From Erythrobacter litoralis (GTDB lineage Bacteria > Pseudomonadota > Alphaproteobacteria > Sphingomonadales > Sphingomonadaceae), in the NCBI RefSeq assembly GCF_029760855.1, contig NZ_SOSI01000003.1, forward strand, positions 62,001 to 126,000: a DNA stretch of 64,000 bases, given 5' to 3'. The translations under genes were made by a program, and so were the position numbers. Of the stretch, positions 18,572 through 26,400 are shown piece by piece; the first letter of the stretch is position 1; the number at the start of each line of letters is the position of its first letter. The notes beneath the pieces were generated by a model, which was not told the DNA's origin, did not search any database, and saw only the letters and a list, made by a program, of their open reading frames with translations.

Positions 18572-18596
18572 ACTTCGAAATTTCAACAAATTGTGA

Positions 18597-18628
18597 GCCC
18601 TGCTGGAGCAATCCGGCGGGGCATTTTT
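18597..18628 (+). terminator. Rho-independent terminator of the DJ-1 gene
   Basis: A ten-base-pair stem (GCCCTGCTGG paired with CCGGCGGGGC, two G-U pairs) with a 6-base loop, followed by ATTTTTG. Confidence 0.8.
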
Positions 18629-18742
18629 GTGCTTCCCGTAAGTCTCAATTTCATATGAGATCGTATCTGCGAACTTACCGTTTGCGAATGAGGCGAAATT
18701 GTGTCTTAGTTGTGTTTCAAATAAGGCATAGGAGTGAGCAGG

Positions 18743-19717
18743 ATGCGTACAGGGTATTGGCTTGCCGGGATAATACTGCTGGGCACAACGGGTTGCAGCG
18801 ACAGTTGAGAAAGCGCGAGCGTCGAACATGTAACTACCGTCGATGCCGCGGAATCCGATATGGCGCCGCCCAACGAATTCGGCTTAATGGAAGCCGGCGA
18901 GCAGGGTGCGTTCAACCGCGCGGCGCCGCCTATTCCGCCAGCGGTGCCTCGCACTGCTGGTAGGGACCTCCCTGTGTCAGGTGCGATTGCCACCAGCCTG
19001 CCGCAAATAGCTTATGCATTCGCATACGGGTTCCGCGTCCCCGCAGACACGATACGTCCTCTACAGGAACGCCATGCCGATATGTGCGAAGCCAAGGGTC
19101 CCCAAGTCTGCCGGATCGTATCTATGGATTCTGGCGAGCGCGAGGGGGATTACGCTTATGGCAATCTGAGCATCGCGGTGGCCAGCGATCAAGCGCGCCA
19201 GTTCGGCAAAGCGCTAACGGCGGCGAGCGGACAGATGGACGGCGAGCTCACCTCGTCCTCGATACAGGGCGAGGATTTGTCCAAGCGGATCGTGGATACG
19301 GAGGCCCGGTTACGTGCTCGCACCGTTTTGCGCGATCGGCTGATGGAAGTGCTGCGCAATCGTAGCGGGACGGTCGCCGAACTGGTCGAGGCCGAACGCG
19401 GCGTGGCACAGGTGAACGAGGAGATCGACCAAGCGCGCAGCTGGCTTGCCGAAATGCGTGGGCGCGTCGCCTACAGCACCATGACGCTGGAATACGAAGC
19501 CGGTGCGCCCAGCCAAGGCGGTTTCGTCGATCCGATCCGCAACGCCCTTGGCTCGCTCGCCTCGATCTTCGGCAATCTCATTGCCTTTCTACTGATCGTG
19601 GTAACCGTGCTCCTGCTGGTCGGCTTGCTGCTGTGGGGCGGCATCCGCGCATTCCGCAAGATCAATACGATTGGCGGAAATGCATGGATACGTGAGCCGG
19701 ATGCCACCGAAACCTGA
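18743..19717 (+). pseudogene. DUF4349 lipoprotein gene interrupted by an in-frame TGA
   Basis: An ATG at 18743, with GGAG upstream, begins a lipoprotein signal (MRTGYWLAGIILLGTTGC, then SDS). A TGA at 18806-18808 stops it in frame. The same frame then continues without another stop (ESASVEHVTTVDAAESDMAPP...) through a full DUF4349 domain to 19717. That domain has a coiled-coil LSKRIVDTEARL region and one transmembrane helix near the C terminus. Without the TGA the product would be a 324-residue membrane-anchored lipoprotein. As it stands, either a 21-residue peptide is made or translation restarts, for example at ATG 18860, giving a 285-residue protein with no signal. The change is one base from CGA or GGA. 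A sequencing error is the main alternative. Confidence 0.7.
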
Positions 19718-19783
19718 ACCTCCCTCCTCGCGACGCGGCGCTTACGGTTTGGACCTACCCGCTTGCCTATGCATTGTGTCGCC

Positions 19784-21472
19784 ATGGGGAGAACAATCAT
19801 CGGTCGCCTGCTGTCGCTCGTCATCCTGTGCCTTACGTTTGTCGTCGCGCCGATGGCGAGCGCGCAGTCGCGTGAGATCGCGCAGGATAGCGAGCCGTTC
19901 GTCTACCAGATCGAGCGGCTCGACAATCAGTCCGGCTTAGCCACGCCGCTCGATCTCGATACCCCGCGCGGCCTGATGGAAACCTTCCTCGAAGCAGGTG
20001 AGGCCAAGGACTGGAACCGCGCCGCCGCTGCGCTAGACATGGCGAATATGCGGGGCGGGGACGCATCGGCGCGCGAACTGGCCGCCCAGCTTTACGACCT
20101 CATCCACCGCAGCGTGCCGATCGACTGGGCGGCGCTGCCTGATCGGCCCGACGCCGTCGATACGCAGACCAGCAGCAAGGACCCGATGGCGGGCGTGGCC
20201 CGTCGCTCCATCACCGTCGGCAATCTCGACTTGCCGAACCGCCCGGTGACCATCCGCATCGCGCGGGTGCAGGCGCCGGACGGCGAACCGGTGTGGGTGT
20301 TCAGTCGTCAGACGGTCGCCAACGTTCCTGTGCTTTATGCCGAATACGGGCCGACCGCGTTCGAGAAATCTTTGCCGCCCCTCCTTCGCCAGCAGGCGTT
20401 CTGGACGCTCGCATGGTGGGAAGTGATCGCCCTGCCCCTGATCCTGCTGCTATCCGCTTTCGCTGCCGCGCTGACCTATCTCGCGATCAAGCGCTGGCGG
20501 CGACACAACAGGAAGGACAGTCAGGAATTCGGCATCCTGCAGGCAGTGCATCTGCCTGCCACTCTACTCGCGTTCGCCGGGACCTTTGCCCTTATCCGGG
20601 CAACCTTCTTCAAGTTATCGGGTCCGGTGAAGGATCTCCTCGACCCCTTGCAGCTCGTTCTTGTCATAGCGGCAGTCCTCGGCGTCGCCCTCGCGATCAT
20701 CGAGGCGATGTTCGATTTCGCCACCGATCGGCGCACCGACGAGCTGGAGGCGCCGGACAATAGCGAAGACCGCGATTTCTATACCAAGATGAGCGCGATC
20801 CGCCGGATCGTCACGGCTCTGCTGATGCTTGCTGCCGTCGGATTCCTGCTCGTCGCCAGCAGTCTTTCCAGCACGCTCGGCTTCTCGATCCTTGCGGGGG
20901 CGGGTGTGCTCGGCCTCGTCCTTGCCTTTGCCGCGCGAAAGGTACTGGGCGACATCATGGCGAGCGTGCAGATCGCCTTCGCCCAGAGCGCCCGGATTGG
21001 CGATGCCGTCTATTACGACGACCAGTGGTGCTATGTCGAAAAGATCGGATTCACCCACCTGCGCCTGCGCACCTGGGACGAGCGGCGGGTGATCGCGCCT
21101 GTCAGCGCCTTCACCAGCGAAAGCTTCGAGAACTGGACGAAGAAGGATCCGAGCCTGATGATGCATGTCGAGCTCGAGCTCGACAATCGAGCCGACGTCG
21201 AGGCCTTGCGGGGACCGTTCCGCGAATTCGTCGAGAGCGACGAGGACGTCATCGATCCGGACGATGCGAAATGCGAAGTGGTCGGGCAGAATGCGCGGGC
21301 AATGGTGGTGCGTTTCATGGCTCGTTCGACCGATCCAAAGGCAGGCTGGTCGATGCATTGCCGGTTGCGCGAAAGGATGCTGGCGGTGGCGGCCGAACTC
21401 GATGCGGCGGCAGGTAACGAATCCTCACCCGCCTACCTGCCGCGGGAGCGCGAGGTGCGGATGGACGCCTAG
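19784..21472 (+). CDS. Mechanosensitive ion channel, MscS family
   Basis: About 562 residues. An N-terminal signal peptide ends near ASAQS, followed by a periplasmic domain of about 190 residues. Several transmembrane helices then lead into the pore helix and beta domain of MscS (GAGVLGLVLAFAARKVLGDIMASV, then GDAVYYDDQWCYVEKIGFTHLRLRTWDERR). It would open under membrane tension during osmotic downshock. The start is unsure: ATG 19784 gives a standard signal peptide; in-frame ATG 19769 and TTG 19763 are alternatives, and none has a good ribosome-binding site. It is convergent with the ferredoxin gene, with 2 bp between stops. Confidence 0.9.
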   Translation: MGRTIIGRLLSLVILCLTFVVAPMASAQSREIAQDSEPFVYQIERLDNQSGLATPLDLDTPRGLMETFLEAGEAKDWNRAAAALDMANMRGGDASARELAAQLYDLIHRSVPIDWAALPDRPDAVDTQTSSKDPMAGVARRSITVGNLDLPNRPVTIRIARVQAPDGEPVWVFSRQTVANVPVLYAEYGPTAFEKSLPPLLRQQAFWTLAWWEVIALPLILLLSAFAAALTYLAIKRWRRHNRKDSQEFGILQAVHLPATLLAFAGTFALIRATFFKLSGPVKDLLDPLQLVLVIAAVLGVALAIIEAMFDFATDRRTDELEAPDNSEDRDFYTKMSAIRRIVTALLMLAAVGFLLVASSLSSTLGFSILAGAGVLGLVLAFAARKVLGDIMASVQIAFAQSARIGDAVYYDDQWCYVEKIGFTHLRLRTWDERRVIAPVSAFTSESFENWTKKDPSLMMHVELELDNRADVEALRGPFREFVESDEDVIDPDDAKCEVVGQNARAMVVRFMARSTDPKAGWSMHCRLRERMLAVAAELDAAAGNESSPAYLPREREVRMDA

Positions 21473-21474
21473 GC

Positions 21475-21804
21475 CTAGCCCCGCCGCATGTCGTAGCTTT
21501 CAGAGGGTATCTCGACTGCGAGGCCATCCAGCGCTTCGTTCAATACGATCTGGCACGAAAGCCGGCTGGTACGGCGCACGCCTGCGGCAAGGTCGAGCAT
21601 GTCCTCTTCCTCCTCGCTCGCTTCGGCCAATCGGTCGAACCACTCGGCGGCGACAACCACGTGACAGGTCGAACAGGCCATCTGCCCCTCACACGTACCT
21701 TCGAGCGGCATTCCGGCGCGCTGGGCGGCGCGGAGCAGGCTTTCGCCAACCTCGCCTTCGGCGGCGACCGTATCGCCCTCCGGCGTGACGAAAGCGAGCT
21801 TCAT
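21475..21804 (-). CDS. 2Fe-2S ferredoxin
   Basis: A 109-residue adrenodoxin-type ferredoxin. Its four ligand cysteines are in the CEGQMACSTC pattern (C-x5-C-x2-C) plus a later cysteine in RLSCQIV. It is a soluble electron carrier, in this setting probably for iron-sulfur cluster assembly, because its start overlaps the stop of a cysteine desulfurase gene (ATGA at 21801-21804). Other electron-transfer partners are possible. Confidence 0.92.
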   Translation of the reverse strand: MKLAFVTPEGDTVAAEGEVGESLLRAAQRAGMPLEGTCEGQMACSTCHVVVAAEWFDRLAEASEEEEDMLDLAAGVRRTSRLSCQIVLNEALDGLAVEIPSESYDMRRG

Positions 21805-22877
21805 AGCCCCTGCGCCTTCGCTGCGTCGTTGATCTGGCGGCCCGCATCCTCGATCTCGTCCAGCGTGGTGTAGCGCCCGAAGCCCAGCCGGATGGAACTT
21901 TTCGCCTGCTTGTCCGACAAGCCGATGGCCTTGAGCACATGGCTCGGCCGGCCAGACCCGCTGGCGCAGGCGGATCCAGCGGAGAACATCACATCGCGCA
22001 CCTCGCTCATCAACCGGTTCACGTCGAGCCCCTTGCGCCGGAGGTTGAGATTGCCATGCCAGCGCGCCTCGGCGCTTCCGTTAATCGTCCAGCCGTCGAA
22101 AATTTCGCGCGCCCGAGCCCATAGTTTTTCCACGTGCTCGGCATCGCGTTCCATCCGCTCTTTCGCTTCCTTCGCGGCCGCGCCCATCCCGGCGATCAGC
22201 GCCGGGCTCAAAGTTCCGGAGCGCATGCCGAATTCCTGCCCGCCGCCGGTCTGTACCTCGGCAAGCTCAAGCCCCTCGCGCACCCACAGCGCACCGACGC
22301 CTTTCGGCCCATGGAACTTGTGTGCGCTGATCGCGATCATGTCGGCCATCATCACCTCGATCCGGCCAAAGGCCTGCACTGCGTCGCAGAAGAACAACGC
22401 GTTGTTCTCTTTCGCCTTTCGATGCCATTCGACGGTCGGCTGGATGGTTCCGATCTCGTTATTGACCTCCATGACGCAGACGAGGCGGGTGTCGTTCGGG
22501 AGATCCTGCCTGACGTTGCACTGCCCGTCTTTGGCGACGTTCAGCACATGGCACTTGCCCGCCGCCTGCGCGGTGTCGAGCACAGCGGCATGTTCGATTG
22601 CGGAGACGGAAACCGCGCCCTCCGTTCCACTGCCGCGAATGGCGAGGTTGGCGGCCTCGGTCGCGCCGCCCGTAAAAATAACCTTGCCGCCTGGCGGGAA
22701 CAGCGCCGCGACCTGCTCGCGCGCGATCTCGACCGCCGCCTTCGCCTGCCGGCCCATGCGATGCGGACTTGCCGGATTGCCGAAGCCCGTACCGCCCGGC
22801 CCATCGAGCCAGCGGAGCATCGCGTCGCGCGCTTCGGGGGCGAGGGGAGTGGTAGCCTGGTAATCGAGGTAGATCAT
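21801..22877 (-). CDS. Cysteine desulfurase (NifS/IscS-like), copy 1
   Basis: A 358-residue PLP enzyme that takes sulfur from cysteine as a persulfide for Fe-S clusters or thio-modification. The PLP lysine is in SAHKFHGPKG and the active-site cysteine in FSAGSACASGSGRPSHV; the conserved NNEIGTIQP is present. The long Cys loop with SGS is of the group I (NifS/IscS) kind. It is the second gene of a three-gene minus-strand run: copy 2, copy 1, ferredoxin. IscU, SufB/C/D and IscA are not in the window, so its acceptor is unknown. Confidence 0.92.
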   Translation of the reverse strand: MIYLDYQATTPLAPEARDAMLRWLDGPGGTGFGNPASPHRMGRQAKAAVEIAREQVAALFPPGGKVIFTGGATEAANLAIRGSGTEGAVSVSAIEHAAVLDTAQAAGKCHVLNVAKDGQCNVRQDLPNDTRLVCVMEVNNEIGTIQPTVEWHRKAKENNALFFCDAVQAFGRIEVMMADMIAISAHKFHGPKGVGALWVREGLELAEVQTGGGQEFGMRSGTLSPALIAGMGAAAKEAKERMERDAEHVEKLWARAREIFDGWTINGSAEARWHGNLNLRRKGLDVNRLMSEVRDVMFSAGSACASGSGRPSHVLKAIGLSDKQAKSSIRLGFGRYTTLDEIEDAGRQINDAAKAQGL

Positions 22878-22924
22878 CGCACCCCGCCTACCCGCTCACC
22901 CAAAGCCTGTCGAACACGAACCTC

Positions 22925-24043
22925 CTATCTCGGTTTCGCCAGATCCAGCCAGACCTCGCAGAACCGCTCGACCTCGGCGCGGGTCGTGTTCCAGCCGACG
23001 CTGACCCGGATAGTGTTCGCCGCGATCTCCGGCTCGACTTGCATGGCTTCGAGCACGCGGCTGGTCTTCATCGTCCCGCTGGAGCACGCGCTGCCTTGGC
23101 TGACCGCGATGCCCGCCATGTCGAAACGCATGACCTGCGCTGTGGCAGACATGTTCGGCATGGCGATGGCGCGGATATAAGGGGTGGGGTCCGACAGACC
23201 GTCGGAAAGCCAGGTACCGCCCAGCTTGCGGCATTCGTCGGCCAGCGCGTCGAAGGGTTCGAGAATTTCGAAAGCGACGTAGGGGTCCCCGGCATCTTCT
23301 AAGGCCGCCGCCATCCCGAGCGCGCCGGGAAGATTCTCGGTCCCCCGCCGGTAGCCACGCTCCTGCCCCCCCGAAGGTTTCAACATTGCATAGTCTTTGA
23401 CGAGCAGCGCGCCGATGCCAATTGGGCCGCCGAACTTATGTGCTGAGATAAGGGCGAAATCGATGTTTCGAGAAAGCGAAAACTTACCTGCGGACTGAAC
23501 GCAGTCGACCACGATAAGACTGCCATTCTGATGTACGCATTCGGCGTAATTTTCGATGTCCTGCCGATTTCCGGTTTCAGAATTCACATCTTGAATCGCA
23601 ACCAACCGGCGATTTTCAATATGTCTACGCGCATGATGCGAAGGCTCGACGGAAAGCCGATCCAACGCTTCTACATCGAGCGCCCCACTCGCATCAGCGG
23701 GAATTTCCACCAAGCCGCGGTCGCGGGCGAATCCATGAATACAGTCGTGCTCTACTGCGCTGACGACTTCATTAAGAACGTCAGCAGAATCGAACACCAA
23801 TAAAGCCGCCTCGCTCGCCCCGCTGGTGAAGATCAGCTCTCCATCCCATCCAAGCGCTTCCTTGATCCGTTCACGCGCATCTTCCAGCGCGGCGCGCGCT
23901 TTGCGGCCTTCCGCGTGGGGCGAGCTGGGATTGGCCCATAGCGCGAAGCCTTCTTCCATCGCCCGGCGCGCTTCGGGGCGCAGCGGCGAGGTGGCTGCAT
24001 GGTCGAGATAGATGCGGTCCGGAATGAGACGTGCCTTAAACAA
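22925..24043 (-). CDS. Cysteine desulfurase (NifS/IscS-like), copy 2
   Basis: A 372-residue paralogue of the next gene downstream. YLDHAATSPLRPEA opens the fold, SAHKFGGPIGIGAL holds the PLP lysine, and SQGSACSSGTMKTSRVLEAM holds the active-site cysteine. The block usually reading NNETGxxQ is here NSETGNRQ. The start codon appears to be TTG at 24043, with no clear ribosome-binding site. The middle third (about 23440-23810) looks lower in GC than both ends. It is 47 bp upstream of copy 1 and divergent from a hydrolase gene at 24139. Two adjacent desulfurases suggest either different acceptors or redundancy. Confidence 0.88.
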   Translation of the reverse strand: MFKARLIPDRIYLDHAATSPLRPEARRAMEEGFALWANPSSPHAEGRKARAALEDARERIKEALGWDGELIFTSGASEAALLVFDSADVLNEVVSAVEHDCIHGFARDRGLVEIPADASGALDVEALDRLSVEPSHHARRHIENRRLVAIQDVNSETGNRQDIENYAECVHQNGSLIVVDCVQSAGKFSLSRNIDFALISAHKFGGPIGIGALLVKDYAMLKPSGGQERGYRRGTENLPGALGMAAALEDAGDPYVAFEILEPFDALADECRKLGGTWLSDGLSDPTPYIRAIAMPNMSATAQVMRFDMAGIAVSQGSACSSGTMKTSRVLEAMQVEPEIAANTIRVSVGWNTTRAEVERFCEVWLDLAKPR

Positions 24044-24138
24044 TTGCGAAATACGCGCACAACACTATATAGCGCGCGACCTTGCGCAAGGGGCGTTGCC
24101 CCCTGTGCCGCCAGACATTCTACCGACAGGATTGCTTC

Positions 24139-24795
24139 ATGCCGACCGTGATCTTTCCCGGCCCCGAAGGCCGCCTCGAAGGCCGTTTCTCGCCCGCCCC
24201 GCGCCCACGCGCGCCGGTCGCGATGATCTTGCACCCGCACCCGCAGGGCGGCGGCACGATGAACGAACAGATCACGCAGAAGCTGTACAAGGATTTCGTC
24301 GATCGCGGCTTTGCCACCCTGCGCTTCAATTTTCGCGGCGTCGGCCGCAGCCAGGGCAGCTTCGACAACGGCATCGGCGAATTGAGCGATGCAGCCAGCG
24401 CGCTCGACTGGGTGCAGCAGATCCACCCCGAAGCGCAGGTGACCTGGGTCGCCGGTGTCAGCTTCGGCGCGCTTATCGGCATGCAGCTGCTCATGCGCCG
24501 CCCTGAAATACGCGGTTTTCTCTCCATCGGCGCGCCGGCGAGCATGTATGATTTCAGCTTCCTCGCGCCCTGCCCCGCCAGCGGCATCTTCATCCACGGT
24601 GCGCAGGATACGGTGGTGCAGCCCAACGCCGTGCAGAAGCTGGTCGACAAGCTGCGCACGCAAAAGCACATCACCATCCATCACGAAGAAATTCCGCGCG
24701 CGAACCACTTCTTCGAGAACGAGCAGGACGAGCTTATGGCGGCAGTCGACAATTACCTCGACTTCCGGCTCGATCCGTCCTGCCCGATTACCTGA
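24139..24795 (+). CDS. Alpha/beta hydrolase
   Basis: A 218-residue protein of the COG2945 type. HPHPQGGG forms the oxyanion region, followed by NFRGVGRSQG and the nucleophile elbow GVSFGA with the catalytic Ser near residue 117. A late Asp (GAQDTVV) and His (ANHFF) complete the triad. The substrate is unknown. AGG lies about 10 bases before the ATG; an in-frame ATG at 24082 is less likely. It is transcribed divergently from the cysteine desulfurase operon. Confidence 0.88.
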   Translation: MPTVIFPGPEGRLEGRFSPAPRPRAPVAMILHPHPQGGGTMNEQITQKLYKDFVDRGFATLRFNFRGVGRSQGSFDNGIGELSDAASALDWVQQIHPEAQVTWVAGVSFGALIGMQLLMRRPEIRGFLSIGAPASMYDFSFLAPCPASGIFIHGAQDTVVQPNAVQKLVDKLRTQKHITIHHEEIPRANHFFENEQDELMAAVDNYLDFRLDPSCPIT

Positions 24796-24931
24796 TCTAA
24801 TCTCGACTGACTTGAGGGGGAGGGATGCCTGTGCCGCGTCCCACCCCTTTATGCATCAATACGACGAATCTTGCTTTATCTGAGTTATGTTGTAACGTGG
24901 AAGGAATAATATAACGTTAGAGGAGCCTGAT

Positions 24932-25624
24932 ATGTCATATATTGAGCAGTCCAATCGTCCCTCACCCGCTTCGTTGGCGGCGGCCATTGGGGTTCACGCT
25001 GGACTGGGCGCCGTCCTTATTGCCGGTCTGACAGTAAGCGGCGTCATCAAACCGCCGGTGGATGACGCTTTTCCGGTTATCGACTTCAAGCTGCCCGAAA
25101 CCCCACCGCCGCCCGAGCCCGAACCCTCCACGCAGCCGGAGCAGTTCCAAGCTCCGGCAACCAATCCTCCTACCGTCCCGCAACCCAAGTTCAATGTGAA
25201 CCCGCGACCGACGGACATCCGAACGACCGAATTGATCCTGCCATCCGTACCGACACCGCAGCCGGGACCGATCACCCTCGATCCGCCAGTTCCGCAGCCG
25301 CTTCCATCGCCGCGCGACACAGGCGTGGATCCGGTGTCCGCCAAGCCGCGCAACGATCCGGGCGCCTGGCTTCGCGACAGCGATTACAAGAGCAGCTGGG
25401 CGCGGCGCGACCTCACCGGTGTTGCACGGTTCCAGCTCGACATTTCGAGGATGGGCACGATTACCGGGTGCCGAGTGACGGGCTCGACCGGACATGGCGA
25501 ACTCGACAGTGCGACCTGTGCGCTCGTGCAGAAGCGGGCCAAGTTCGAACCGGCGCGCGGTAAGCAAGGCGAGCCGGTTGCCGGTACGTATTCCGGGGCC
25601 GTTCGCTGGGAACTCCCTGACTGA
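24932..25624 (+). CDS. TonB-family energy transducer protein
   Basis: 230 residues: one N-terminal transmembrane helix (about 14-38), a long Pro-rich linker (about 50-135, with many PEP and PQP repeats), and a C-terminal TonB-like domain (VARFQLDISRMGTITGCRVTGSTGHGELDSATC). It would span the periplasm and pass proton-motive force to outer-membrane receptors. No exbB or exbD genes are beside it, so it may be an accessory TonB. AGAGGAG precedes the ATG. The upstream 136 bp are AT-richer and may hold the promoter. Confidence 0.88.
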   Translation: MSYIEQSNRPSPASLAAAIGVHAGLGAVLIAGLTVSGVIKPPVDDAFPVIDFKLPETPPPPEPEPSTQPEQFQAPATNPPTVPQPKFNVNPRPTDIRTTELILPSVPTPQPGPITLDPPVPQPLPSPRDTGVDPVSAKPRNDPGAWLRDSDYKSSWARRDLTGVARFQLDISRMGTITGCRVTGSTGHGELDSATCALVQKRAKFEPARGKQGEPVAGTYSGAVRWELPD

Positions 25625-25627
25625 CCC

Positions 25628-25837
25628 CTACTCAACGCTCCGTTCGACTTTTTCGAGCGGGGCGGCACCCGATCCATCCGGCAAGGTCCAGATCGCGACA
25701 TTGACCAAGGCGATCGCTGCGAGGACCACCATCAGCAAGGGTTGCTTTGCGTTGCCCGTGCGACGCCATAGCACAAATGCGCCGGCAACGAGCGCCAATG
25801 CCGCAAGGACAGTGATGGAAAGGACGGTCGACAGCAT
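25628..25837 (-). CDS. Small membrane protein, unknown function
   Basis: 69 residues with two predicted transmembrane helices (about 2-25 and 33-52) separated by a positively charged WRRTGNAKQ loop, and a charged C-terminal tail (EKVERSVE). The topology is convincing for a small inner-membrane protein, but there is no family I can name. It converges with the TonB-like gene (3-bp gap). The ribosome-binding site is weak. Confidence 0.6.
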   Translation of the reverse strand: MLSTVLSITVLAALALVAGAFVLWRRTGNAKQPLLMVVLAAIALVNVAIWTLPDGSGAAPLEKVERSVE

Positions 25838-25956
25838 GAACGCCCGTCTTAGCCCTCAAGGCTTTGCGACGAAAGGCCGGAACGCGCGCCGCCCGCACAC
25901 CGTTGTCGCGCCGTAGGGACGGCGAAAGGTCGCCGTTCGCCATAAGGACTTACGGC

Positions 25957-26364
25957 ATGAGTATCTTCGGAAAGATCAAAGACGCCATTTTCGGCAAGGA
26001 GGCGGAAGCAAAACCGGCCCCTCGCCCCGCTCCGACGCGTACCACCCCGGCCCCCGCGCCGTCAGGACAGACGCAGACCGCCCCTCGTTCCCCGCCGCAA
26101 TCCGATAGTGTAGCGGTCGTCGATGTCGAAAACCATCTCGATGCCATGCCGGGCGCCGACCGATTGAACTGGCGCACATCCATCGTCGACCTGATGAAAC
26201 TGATCGGCGTTGATTCCGATTACGAGTCGCGCAAAGCACTTGCGGACGAAATGGGTCGCCAGAACTACACCGGCAGCCCCGACGACAATATCTGGCTGCA
26301 CCGCCGCGTGATGAACCAGCTTGCCGCGAATGGCGGCAAGGTGCCGGCGAGCCTGCGCGATTGA
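25957..26364 (+). CDS. DUF3597 domain protein
   Basis: 135 residues. A short amphipathic N-terminal segment (MSIFGKIKDAIFG) is followed by a Pro/Ala/Thr-rich linker (about 17-48). The DUF3597 domain comes last (about 52-132), with LDAMPGADRLNWRTSIVDLMKLIGVDSDY and a conserved DDNIWLHRRVM. The family has a LysM-like arrangement and no defined role. AAGGA precedes the ATG. It is followed closely by the DUF885 gene on the same strand. Confidence 0.88.
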   Translation: MSIFGKIKDAIFGKEAEAKPAPRPAPTRTTPAPAPSGQTQTAPRSPPQSDSVAVVDVENHLDAMPGADRLNWRTSIVDLMKLIGVDSDYESRKALADEMGRQNYTGSPDDNIWLHRRVMNQLAANGGKVPASLRD

Positions 26365-26400
26365 TTGACTTGCCGGCAAGCGGGCAGCACATCTGTTCGC

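Noticed and set aside
18806..18808. TGA in the DUF4349 gene read as selenocysteine
   Set aside because: It follows the lipobox, there is no conserved Cys at that site in the family that I know of, and I see no SECIS-like hairpin placed for bacterial use. A nonsense change or sequencing error is simpler.
22898..22915. AGCCTGTCGAACACGAA in the gap between the two cysteine desulfurases as a third copy of the inverted repeat
   Set aside because: Only partly like the AGCTTGTCGAAG core and single, with no inverted partner, so not counted.
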